NCBI GenBank assembly: GCA_009784445.1
Contig: WRBQ01000004.1
Span: 47,421 to 111,420, forward strand
Length of the DNA: 64,000 nt
Origin: Oscillospiraceae bacterium
Lineage (GTDB): Bacteria; Bacillota; Clostridia; Oscillospirales; Acutalibacteraceae
Reading direction: 5' to 3'
Under the pieces are notes generated by a model. It saw only the letters and a list, made by a program, of their open reading frames with translations, was not told the DNA's origin and searched no databases. Within the stretch, counting starts at the first letter, position 1. Each line of letters starts with the position of its first letter. A program made the translations under genes and the position numbers. Shown in pieces: positions 27,272-35,574 of the stretch.

Positions 27272-28188
27272 TACGCAACGCCTCCTTCCACTTTGCCCAC
27301 TTTGTCAATGAAGATTTCGTGCAGGGTGGGTTCGCTCAGCACAAATTTTTCGGGGATGATATCTGCCGCCAGCAGGTCGCGCAGCAGTTGTGCGCAAATG
27401 GCGTCGCCATCTTTTTCCGGCAAACTGAACACGCACTCGGCGGGCAGTTGTTCCAGCAAGGTGAGACCCGCTTGGTGCGCCATGTTGTAGGCCTGTACGT
27501 CAGCACTAAGCACGAGTTTGGTGTGACCGTAGCCGCGCTTGATGTCTGCCAAATTGCCCTGCACCAAAGCATGTCCGCGGTGCAGCAACGTGATTTCGCG
27601 GCAATATTGCTCCACGGTGGCCATTTGGTGCGACGACATGATAATCGTTTTGCCGTTGGCTGCCATGTCGCTAATGAGCTCGTGGAACAACTGCGAATTC
27701 AGTGGGTCAAGCCCGCTGAAGGGTTCATCCAAAAAGATCAGCTGTGGGTCGTGAATGAGCGTGCTGATCAGCTGAATCTTTTGCTGGTTGCCCTTGCTGA
27801 GTTTCTCCGCAGGCATGCGCTCATATTCCGTCACGCCAAGGCGTTGCATCCACTGCTTGGCAGCTGCGATGCTTTCGCTTTTGCTTAGGCCACGCAAGCG
27901 GCCGAAATACACCAGTTGATCCAACACGCGAGTTTTGGCATAAATACCACGCTCCTCAGGCATATAGCCATAGCGCAGACCACTTTTCTTCACGGTTTTG
28001 CCATTCCACAGGGCACTGCCGTGGTCGATGGGCAGCATGTCCAATATCATGCGAATGGTGGTGGTTTTGCCCGCGCCGTTGGTGCCAATAAGCCCATACA
28101 CCCCCGGCTGGGTGATGTTGAAGTTCAGTTGGTCCACAGCGGTTTTTGGGCCAAAACGCTTGGTGAGATTGTTAACGATGAGTGACAT
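27271..28188 (-). CDS. ABC transporter ATP-binding protein, NatA-like
   Basis: GTNGAGKTTTIRMIL, LSKGNQQKIQLISTLIHDPQLIFLDEPFSGLDP. Confidence 0.94.
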   Translation of the reverse strand: MSLIVNNLTKRFGPKTAVDQLNFNITQPGVYGLIGTNGAGKTTTIRMILDMLPIDHGSALWNGKTVKKSGLRYGYMPEERGIYAKTRVLDQLVYFGRLRGLSKSESIAAAKQWMQRLGVTEYERMPAEKLSKGNQQKIQLISTLIHDPQLIFLDEPFSGLDPLNSQLFHELISDMAANGKTIIMSSHQMATVEQYCREITLLHRGHALVQGNLADIKRGYGHTKLVLSADVQAYNMAHQAGLTLLEQLPAECVFSLPEKDGDAICAQLLRDLLAADIIPEKFVLSEPTLHEIFIDKVGKVEGGVA

Positions 28189-28306
28189 GGTTGTCCTCCT
28201 TATTGTACTGCTATCTATTATAACACAAAAAGCAAGGCTTGACAAGACATTGCGGCAATAAAATGCGGGGCAGCCGCAAAGCCGCCCTGCAGGTTGCAGA
28301 TATTCG

Positions 28307-28885
28307 TCACTGTCGGGTCTGGCTCAAAAACTCACTGCTCATGTAGCCCACATCATTGCCGCGCCGCACACGAAACCAGTTGGCATTGTAATAGTGAACA
28401 ACATTTACTCGCGTGCCTGCCGCAACCACAACAATGGACTGCGCCTGTGTGCTGGGCGCGGCACGCAAGTGCAGATTAGCCGTGGTGTAGAACATGGCAG
28501 GCGTGGGGGGCAGGCCAAGCTGGTTTTGCAAAGTACTGTCGTTAGATTGAATTTCATCTGCGGGCAACGTGGTTTCGTCGTTGTTGTTTTCTTGTGTCAC
28601 GGCAGGTTGGCGCTCACCAAACATGCCGATGAACGCAAACTCTTGCTCCAGCACCAAAAAGCCAACCACCAACACCAGCGTGGCCAACACGGCAATCGCC
28701 GCAATCAATATCATCGTGCTTTTGCTTTTGGCGGGCGGTGCAGCAGGCGGCGAAACGAACTCGGGTTCTGGCAGCATTTCGGGCTGAGGTTCGGACACAG
28801 GCATGGCGTGGTCAGCACCGGCACCGCAGGCGCGGCAAAAGGTATAGTCTTCGCGCAGCATTGCGCCACAGCTTGAGCATTGCAT
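28307..28885 (-). CDS. Zinc-ribbon/TM/SH3-like protein
   Basis: MQCSSCGAMLREDYTFCRACG; one TM; LHLRAAPSTQAQSIVVVAAGTRVNVVHYYNANWFRVRRGNDVGYMSSEFL. Confidence 0.85.
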   Translation of the reverse strand: MQCSSCGAMLREDYTFCRACGAGADHAMPVSEPQPEMLPEPEFVSPPAAPPAKSKSTMILIAAIAVLATLVLVVGFLVLEQEFAFIGMFGERQPAVTQENNNDETTLPADEIQSNDSTLQNQLGLPPTPAMFYTTANLHLRAAPSTQAQSIVVVAAGTRVNVVHYYNANWFRVRRGNDVGYMSSEFLSQTRQ

Positions 28886-28914
28886 AGGCTTACCTCCCAA
28901 TGATTCATTACATC

Positions 28915-29865
28915 TTAATGTCCCCAGTAGTAATTGTAATATTGCGGCTCAGGCTCCCAAAAATGGTGATCCGCAAAGTCAACACGAATAGACATGTGGT
29001 GCACGCGATCGTTGCCAAAGCTCACCGACATATGCGTGTCTCCACCACGAAAATCAAACCTGTGGTGCCATGCGTTCACGGTTTCGCCCAGGGCCTCCAA
29101 AATGCCGTCACGCCTGGTGGTATTATCCACGCCATGCAGGTGAAAAGGCTGGCGTTCGGTATTTCTAAAATTCACACTAATGCTGTGCACACGGAACATA
29201 TCTTGCCCATTCTCGCGCCAAGTGACCACACGAACCGTCACGTTCTCGTAAAGAATGTCGTGCGAGCTTGTGCCGTCACCGTTATCTCGTGCCTCGGCGG
29301 CGGCGCCGCGGCCAAACACGTGGTCAAGCGTGGCACGGTCAGCGTTAAGAATCACAGGCGAGGCAATGTTCACACGCTGCGTTGTGCTTAAAAAACCCGC
29401 AGCCATGTAGCCCACTTCATCGCCATATTGCACGCGGAACCAATCTTCGCTGTAGTAGAAGAGCACACGCACTTGCGTGGCAATGTTCACCAGCACAAGG
29501 GACTGCGCCTGTGCATCCGGTTGTGCGCGCAAGTGCAGGTTGGCCGTGGTGTAAAACCGCGCGGGCGTAAACGGCAAGCCCAACTGCCGCCGCAGGTCAT
29601 CGTCTTCGGATTGCCGCAGCGTGAATGCCACGGTGGTTTCGGTGGTGGTTTGGTACACAATAACAGGCTGACGCGGTGCAAACCAGTCGAACCATAGCCC
29701 CAGCAAAAAGAGAAGAGCCATCAATGCCAGCACGGTGATTGCGGCAATGACGATGAGCGCTATCTTCTTGCTTTTGCGTTTGGCAGGTGGTGCAGTAACA
29801 CCGCAGGTGCCACAAACGGCTTGATTTTCACGCAGCGTTGCGCCACAGCTTGAACATTGCATCAT
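28915..29865 (-). CDS. Zinc-ribbon/TM/SH3-like protein, paralog with extra C-terminal domain
   Basis: MQCSSCGATLRENQAVCGTCG; LHLRAQPDAQAQSLVLVNIATQVRVLFYYSEDWFRVQYGDEVGYMAAGFL. Confidence 0.85.
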   Translation of the reverse strand: MMQCSSCGATLRENQAVCGTCGVTAPPAKRKSKKIALIVIAAITVLALMALLFLLGLWFDWFAPRQPVIVYQTTTETTVAFTLRQSEDDDLRRQLGLPFTPARFYTTANLHLRAQPDAQAQSLVLVNIATQVRVLFYYSEDWFRVQYGDEVGYMAAGFLSTTQRVNIASPVILNADRATLDHVFGRGAAAEARDNGDGTSSHDILYENVTVRVVTWRENGQDMFRVHSISVNFRNTERQPFHLHGVDNTTRRDGILEALGETVNAWHHRFDFRGGDTHMSVSFGNDRVHHMSIRVDFADHHFWEPEPQYYNYYWGH

Positions 29866-29947
29866 TCATCCTCCCGCGACTTAATTAAACATAGTATAAC
29901 ACACTTTGCACAACATGTAAAGTTACAATGTTGTAACTTTTTTGCAC

Positions 29948-29976
29948 TTGACAGCCCGTCAAAACCATGCTATAAT
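29948..29976 (+). promoter_or_regulatory. Sigma-A promoter
   Basis: TTGACA-17-TATAAT. Confidence 0.75.
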
Positions 29977-30032
29977 AGATAAGTTAATGCATAGCAAGGG
30001 GGAAGACACCCATCACAAAAAACGTAACTGTT

Positions 30033-30767
30033 GTGGATGAACACGGCACAGAATATGAGGCTACCTACCCAAAACGAGCCCGTGGGCTTGTGAAACAAGG
30101 CCGGGCACGCTTCATAGAAGAAAACCGAATATGTCTTGCGTGTCCGCCCAGCGGCGAGCCAGTGGCTCTTGGGAGTAACCTCAACAAATTTATTTTTTTG
30201 GAGGAAACTCACATGCATCCCAAACCCAGCAAGTTTTTGACATTTTGTTTTTCGCTGTTGCCCGGCGCCGGGCACATGTACTTGGGCTTAATGAAACGCG
30301 GCTTGTCGTTCATGATTTTGTTTTTCGCAACAATCGCCGCAACATTCTTAAGCAGCAGTCTAAGACTGGAACCATTCATGTTTGCCTTTGCCTTGGCAAT
30401 CCCCATTGTTTGGTTTGCCGCTTTCTTCGACCTTTGGCGCTACCCGCGCATGACAGCCGAAGAAAAAGCCGCACAGCAAGATGAGTTCTTGTTTATGCAA
30501 GAACCCACCGTGCAGTGGAAACCCATTGCCCGCAAGCTTTGCGTGCTCGGCGGCGTGTTGCTGATTTTGGCAGCCGTGCAGCAAGTGATTCAGCACTACA
30601 TCATGCGCCTTTTTACCCAATGGCACTGGTGGAATATCCAGCCCGCCATCGGCGCAGCGATTATGCTGGCACTGGGCATTGCAGCCATTGTCATCTTCAC
30701 ACGCAAACCCAAACAACTACCGCAACAGCAAAACGAAGTACACATCGAAAGCGAAACTGAACACTAA
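30033..30767 (+). CDS. Leader-type conserved domain in frame with a multi-pass membrane protein; translation may also begin at 30012 (ATC) or 30213 (ATG)
   Basis: DEHGTEYEATYPKRARGLVKQGRARFIEENRICLACPPS then ATG 30213 with TTGGAGGAAACTCAC RBS. Confidence 0.75.
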   Translation: MDEHGTEYEATYPKRARGLVKQGRARFIEENRICLACPPSGEPVALGSNLNKFIFLEETHMHPKPSKFLTFCFSLLPGAGHMYLGLMKRGLSFMILFFATIAATFLSSSLRLEPFMFAFALAIPIVWFAAFFDLWRYPRMTAEEKAAQQDEFLFMQEPTVQWKPIARKLCVLGGVLLILAAVQQVIQHYIMRLFTQWHWWNIQPAIGAAIMLALGIAAIVIFTRKPKQLPQQQNEVHIESETEH

Positions 30768-30775
30768 CCGGCCAA

Positions 30776-30811
30776 AACGCCCCTGCCATGTGCGGGGGCG
30801 TGAGTTTTTTG
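30776..30811 (+). terminator. Intrinsic terminator
   Basis: AACGCCCCTGCCATGTGCGGGGGCGTGAGTTTTTT. Confidence 0.75.
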
Positions 30812-30886
30812 AAAAACTCGCCATATTTCGTGAGGATTTTACCTGCCACGTGCGACAAAATAGTATAGCATTTACGGAGGTTTGCC

Positions 30887-31834
30887 ATGAACAAGATTAT
30901 TGGAGCAATCACAACGGTAGTGATGTTCTTCACCAGCCTGTTTGGCTTGGGCGGCGCAGGTCCCACTTCTGCGGTGCTCAACCAGCGCGATCATTGGACT
31001 CGTCGTGGCTGGCCTGCTGACATCGGCGGGGTCTACATTGACCAAACCATCGATGGCGACGAATGGGGGCTGCTGTTGGTTAACCCCACGCCGCAGCGTA
31101 TGCGGGAACTGCGCAGACAAATCCACCGAGACCTGCGCATTACTCCGGCTGATTTTTCCTACCGCGAGCTACGCGCTATTGCAGACGAAATTGCCGCCGA
31201 AGCCATACCCGGCAGCATGATTTACGCTGTGGACGTGGATTGCATGGTTAACGGACACGTTTGCCCATGCGTCATTCGCGCAGGCTTAAGTGGCAGCCAC
31301 GTGCGCGTGATTGTTAATGTGGATGCACGCATGCTGGAACACTATCGCGTTGAATTTGCAATTCGGTTTGGTGAACGTGTGCATGTGAAAAGTATCGCCC
31401 ACACCCCCACAAGCTATTGGCGTGTGCATTGGTATGACCATGGCTGGCCGGACGATATTCACGAAGTCCACACCAATTATATCCTTGTGGTCAACCCTAC
31501 GCCACAACGCGAGCAAGAACTACGCAACCTGCTGGGCGACCATATGGAAATTATCCCGGCGGCCTATTCGCGTAATGCGCTGTACCATGCACATCGTGAA
31601 ATCGTCGAACGAATTATGGCAGCAAACGGCTCGTCACAGATTTTCAGCGTGGGCATCGGTGTGAGGGTAGATAGCGATAGCAATTTGGTCTGGTTTGGGC
31701 AAAGCGGCCGTGAAGTGCGTGTGATAGTGACCGTTGACGAAGCGGTATACGAGCACTACAGCGCATTGTTTGCAGAACTTTACGGCGGCATAGTCATTGT
31801 AGAGATCGGCCAACCAATTCGCATTGGATTTTAG
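30887..31834 (+). CDS. Secreted hypothetical protein with two tandem copies of the same domain
   Basis: N-terminal signal; VNPTPQRMRELR and VNPTPQREQELR; VRVIVNVDARMLEHYRVEFA and VRVIVTVDEAVYEHYSALFA. Confidence 0.8.
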   Translation: MNKIIGAITTVVMFFTSLFGLGGAGPTSAVLNQRDHWTRRGWPADIGGVYIDQTIDGDEWGLLLVNPTPQRMRELRRQIHRDLRITPADFSYRELRAIADEIAAEAIPGSMIYAVDVDCMVNGHVCPCVIRAGLSGSHVRVIVNVDARMLEHYRVEFAIRFGERVHVKSIAHTPTSYWRVHWYDHGWPDDIHEVHTNYILVVNPTPQREQELRNLLGDHMEIIPAAYSRNALYHAHREIVERIMAANGSSQIFSVGIGVRVDSDSNLVWFGQSGREVRVIVTVDEAVYEHYSALFAELYGGIVIVEIGQPIRIGF

Positions 31835-31873
31835 CAAATAAACAACAAAAGACAGAAATTGGAGGACAAACAC

Positions 31874-31987
31874 ATGATGAAGAAGATCTGGAAAGCTACG
31901 CTGCTGGCAATGGTCGCCGTGGGATTTATTACCACTGTGCGCAGCAAAAAACAGCCCAAAAAAGAAGAACTAGCCGTAGCGGCATAA
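31874..31987 (+). CDS. 37-aa hypothetical peptide with N-terminal hydrophobic segment
   Basis: TTGGAGGACAAACAC ATG; MMKKIWKATLLAMVAVGFITTVRSKKQPKKEELAVAA. Confidence 0.6.
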   Translation: MMKKIWKATLLAMVAVGFITTVRSKKQPKKEELAVAA

Positions 31988-31993
31988 TCCCCC

Positions 31994-32022
31994 TTGACAT
32001 TTTGCAAACTTTCGGCTATACT
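31994..32022 (+). promoter_or_regulatory. Sigma-A promoter of ssrA
   Basis: TTGACA-17-TATACT. Confidence 0.75.
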
Positions 32023-32049
32023 AGTAATGGAGCAACCCTGCCCCCTTGC

Positions 32050-32409
32050 GGGGATGAAAGGATTTCGACGGGGATTTTGCACCATGGCAAGCGAGCAGTG
32101 GGGTGGCACCACTTTAATCCGCCGCACGTTTATAAATTAAACAACAACAATTATCAACTCCAAGCTGCTTAACCCCTAACGGGTTAGCAGTCGTCGCCCT
32201 GGGAATCCTGCGACCCGGTACGCGGCGTCATTAGCAGGGCACGTGCATCAGTCGGACGCCTTGCCGCTGATCATGAACACACACGGCTACCGTAGCGCGC
32301 GGCCTGATGGCCGGCGGCGCGTGAGGGGAATCTTATAGACCAGATACGCTCGTAGAAACCCATGGGAATTGATTTTCGGACGTGGTTTCGATTACCACCA
32401 TCTCCACCA
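32050..32409 (+). ncRNA. ssrA: Transfer-messenger RNA
   Basis: GGGGATG pairs with CATCTCC before ACCA; GGATTTCGACGGGG 5' domain; GTGGTTTCGATTACCAC T-arm; tag reading frame AACAACAACAATTATCAACTCCAAGCTGCTTAA. Confidence 0.93.
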
Positions 32410-32444
32410 ATGCCCCTCCTTATAGGTATAAGGGGGGCATTTTA
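32410..32444 (+). terminator. ssrA terminator
   Basis: ATGCCCCTCCTTATAGGTATAAGGGGGGCATTTT. Confidence 0.8.
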
Positions 32445-33342
32445 ATCAAAATCTGCAAATTTCAATTGCTTATGGCGTGCATCGTGCTGAACGCCATTAT
32501 GTACTTTAGTTATAATATACCGTGCCGTTTTATGCTGCGCCATTCCTGTACCATCAAATTCCGTTGTTACTTGGAAGTCGGCGTTAATGTAATCGTTAGG
32601 TTTTAACGGGTATTGTCCGTCGCTGAACGCATCTAAAAAATCATCATCATCGATAGTCGCCCAAAACTTGCGATTTCCACTATCGAATTGCCACTTTGCT
32701 CGCCCTGAAAAATTTGCAGAGCATATAATCAAATCCCCATTGTGTGTTGCTGTTACTGGGGCAGGAACTCCATCAACCGGAAATTGTTTTGCTATCTCAA
32801 CAATATCATTGGGTTCAAAAACAGCGTTTTCGTTACCAGTGCCGAGCGTAAAACCAACACTAGGATTATGCTCACTCAGCCTTTGCGCAATACCGCTTGC
32901 TAACTCATCTACGCGAATGTTAGTGCATGCAACATTCGCGCCACGGTCACCTATATACACGTTACCATCATTATTGAAATAATATCTATTCCCGTCTTGC
33001 CTATCCTCTGTTCGCGCAGGTCTTTGCCCTTGCAAGTGTTTTTTCAGTTCAAAACATTGTACCAATAGTTTCATTATGTAACTAGCGAAGTGGATAGCAT
33101 AATCTGGGTTTGCAATTAAAGTTGCCGCCGCAACAGCGATTGCAGAAAAGCAAACCTCAAAACTTCCTTCGTTGAACGCCTTAACATTCATTTTAGCATA
33201 ATTTTGAGGGTCTTGGTCTCTTGAGATTTCTTGGGTAAGCTCCGCAACATTCGATAAGATATCGGCTAGCAAATTTGCATCCACTTCGCTATCGCCATGA
33301 ATGCGAAACGACAGTTCTGCACGACTCTCCATAAGATTTCCT
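32442..33342 (-). CDS. Hypothetical protein, AT-richer than its surroundings, abutting ssrA; start approximate
   Basis: MESRAELSFRIHGDSEVDANLLADILSNVAELTQEISRDQDPQNYAKM... Confidence 0.75.
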
Positions 33343-33463
33343 CCCATATACATCCCTCCTGTTTCCAACATTATACAACAGATGAAAAATAAATGCAAGC
33401 ATTATTTCCCACGCACGTTGCCAAGCCGCCCGCGCATATGATACACCAAAGGGGGAGTATCGT

Positions 33464-34534
33464 ATGGCTATCGCCCAGGCAGAACATTGTTGTTTTTTGC
33501 GCACCAACACCGCGCAGGGTGCGGTGACCCAATTGGCTCAGCTGGCCACGCGTGAGAATCTGCGCACACTTTACATCAAAGGCGGACACGGTGGAGCTGC
33601 CGCAGCATTACTGGCCGCACTGGATAATCTGGCGAAAGAAAAAGGCACGCCCGTGCAACCCTATTGGGATGCCCCCGGGCGCGAACGTCGTTGTGCGGTG
33701 GTGCTGCCCGAGCATCATCTTGCGGCGATTGATGCCGAAGTTCCCTGGCCGCTTGAACCTAAGCTGCCCGGCGCAGGCGAGGAACTACTGTCGCTCGACA
33801 GCTGCCGCGACAATGGCAAACTGCGCGAACAACGCGATGAACTGCTGCAACTTTCTGCTCAGTGGGAACAACAGCTTGCCCGCGTGGCACAGTTCATGCG
33901 CTCGGCACGGGCAATCAAGAGCGACATGACCCACGTGGCCAGCGAAACACTTGACCTAACCAAAATTGAACGCTATGCCAGCCGCTTTGCGCAAAAGCAT
34001 TTTGCCTCGCCCAGCGGAAAAGTGGGCCTAGAGCAACGGCGCTTCCTCACTGCAGTCACCGGCAAGGGACTGCTGTTGCGCAGCAGCGTGCTGGCCGAAA
34101 CCTGCAGTCAAACGATTATTCTTGATGATGAAAACGGCGTGGCCGCTCCCCTGCTGTGGAACTTAGTGCGCAGCTACGCGCTGGGCAATGGCGTGGATTG
34201 CATCAGCTGCCCATGCCTGCTTGACCCAAGCGGCCCACCCGAGCATCTCATCTTCCCGCAGCTAGAGCTTGTGTGTATCACCAGCAACCTGCGGCACCCC
34301 ATCAAACTGGAAAACGCGCAGCATATTTCAGCCACGCGTTTCATTGAAAAATCTGCGTTGCAGGCGCACAAAAACCGCCTGCGATTCTGCCGCCGTGCCA
34401 TGCGCGAGCTGCTCGCCGAGGCCTATGAAGCACAGGCCGCCGCCGATGCGTTTCGTGCGGAAATTGATGCGATTTACGCGAGCGCGCTAATCCCCGGGGC
34501 CGTGGAGGATGTGGCGCGTAAATTGATTGCATAA
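33464..34534 (+). CDS. PRK06851-like double-ATPase family protein with apparently lost P-loops
   Basis: CFLRTNTAQGAVTQL...LYIKGGHGGAAAALLAAL...LPGAGEELLSLDSCRDNGKLREQRDELLQL overall pattern. Confidence 0.55.
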   Translation: MAIAQAEHCCFLRTNTAQGAVTQLAQLATRENLRTLYIKGGHGGAAAALLAALDNLAKEKGTPVQPYWDAPGRERRCAVVLPEHHLAAIDAEVPWPLEPKLPGAGEELLSLDSCRDNGKLREQRDELLQLSAQWEQQLARVAQFMRSARAIKSDMTHVASETLDLTKIERYASRFAQKHFASPSGKVGLEQRRFLTAVTGKGLLLRSSVLAETCSQTIILDDENGVAAPLLWNLVRSYALGNGVDCISCPCLLDPSGPPEHLIFPQLELVCITSNLRHPIKLENAQHISATRFIEKSALQAHKNRLRFCRRAMRELLAEAYEAQAAADAFRAEIDAIYASALIPGAVEDVARKLIA

Positions 34535-34551
34535 AAGTTTGTGCGACAGCA

Positions 34552-34580
34552 TTGACAATTGTCGAACAATGGTTTATAAT
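34552..34580 (+). promoter_or_regulatory. Sigma-A promoter of small-peptide locus 2
   Basis: TTGACA-17-TATAAT. Confidence 0.8.
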
Positions 34581-34588
34581 GGAAGCAA

Positions 34589-34866
34589 CCTGCCGGGTGG
34601 CGGCGCAGCCCTTTCCTCTTTTCGTATCAGAGCGAAAAAGAAAGGAGTGATGCCTTTGTGAATTGTTTTATACAGTTGTTGTGGATAGTGGCAGATATGT
34701 AACAGCGTTGGCGGCAGATACAACATACGCCATCGCAGTCGCGCAAGCGACTTCACAGCTTGCGCGCAGCATAAGCGAGCGCATAAAGAAGTAACCGCCC
34801 TCGAGCGTCAGAAACTCGGGCGGTCGCTTCTTTTCCCATAAGGAAAGGGCTGCCGCACTCGGCAGG
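34589..34866 (+). other. Structured small-peptide locus 2: outer long inverted repeat enclosing short ORFs and a terminator-like hairpin
   Basis: CCTGCCGGGTGGCGGCGCAGCCCTTTCCT / AGGAAAGGGCTGCCGCACTCGGCAGG; inner AAGAAGTAACCGCCCTCGAG...ACTCGGGCGGTCGCTTCTTTT. Confidence 0.65.
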
Positions 34867-34906
34867 CCACTTTTCAATATCATTATAGCACAATCCGGCG
34901 CAAATG

Positions 34907-35509
34907 TCAATCCCCTGTGTGGATTTTACGTAAATTTTCTTGCGCATCTCCTGCCAGTGCCCGCAACACTTCCTCGCGGCTTTCGCGCGCATGAGGGAGT
35001 GTTTTTGCTAGCGCCTGCGCCCGCTCGGGCTTCCCCGCCATGTGATAAATAAAACACAACGCCGCCCGCGTGCTGCCGCACAACTTTACGCTGCTGCTTT
35101 GCGCCAGCACTTGCTCGCACAACGCAATGGCCCGCGAGAAATCGCTCTGCAGGGCAAGCACCATGGCTAGTTCGCTCAGCAACCCAAGCTCGTTTGGCCA
35201 GAGCACAAGCGCTTGTTCCAGCACTTGCGCAGCTTGAGCATAGTCCCCCTGCCGAGCCAGTTGTTGCTCTCGCACAAACACGTCGTGCAGTTTTTCGCGG
35301 CTGCGTAGTTCATCCACGCCCAACAGTTGATCGATCGTTGTGCCGAACAAGCCGGCCAATCCCGGCAGCAGCGAGATATCCGGGCAGCATTCGCCGCGCT
35401 CCCAGCGGCTGACGGCCTGTGCGGTGACACCCAGCCGCAGGGCAAGTTCTTCCTGCGTGAGATTTTGCTGCAAACGAAATTGGCGGATATTTTTAGCTAA
35501 TGGTTGCAT
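34907..35509 (-). CDS. XRE-family HTH regulator with TPR-like C-terminus
   Basis: IRQFRLQQNLTQEELALRLGVTAQAVSRWERGECCPDISLLPGLAGLFGTTIDQLLG. Confidence 0.93.
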   Translation of the reverse strand: MQPLAKNIRQFRLQQNLTQEELALRLGVTAQAVSRWERGECCPDISLLPGLAGLFGTTIDQLLGVDELRSREKLHDVFVREQQLARQGDYAQAAQVLEQALVLWPNELGLLSELAMVLALQSDFSRAIALCEQVLAQSSSVKLCGSTRAALCFIYHMAGKPERAQALAKTLPHARESREEVLRALAGDAQENLRKIHTGD

Positions 35510-35574
35510 GGTATACCCCCTGTTTTTTCATCCAGTATAGCATGCCCAACGCATATTCACCAGCGCACAATGCG

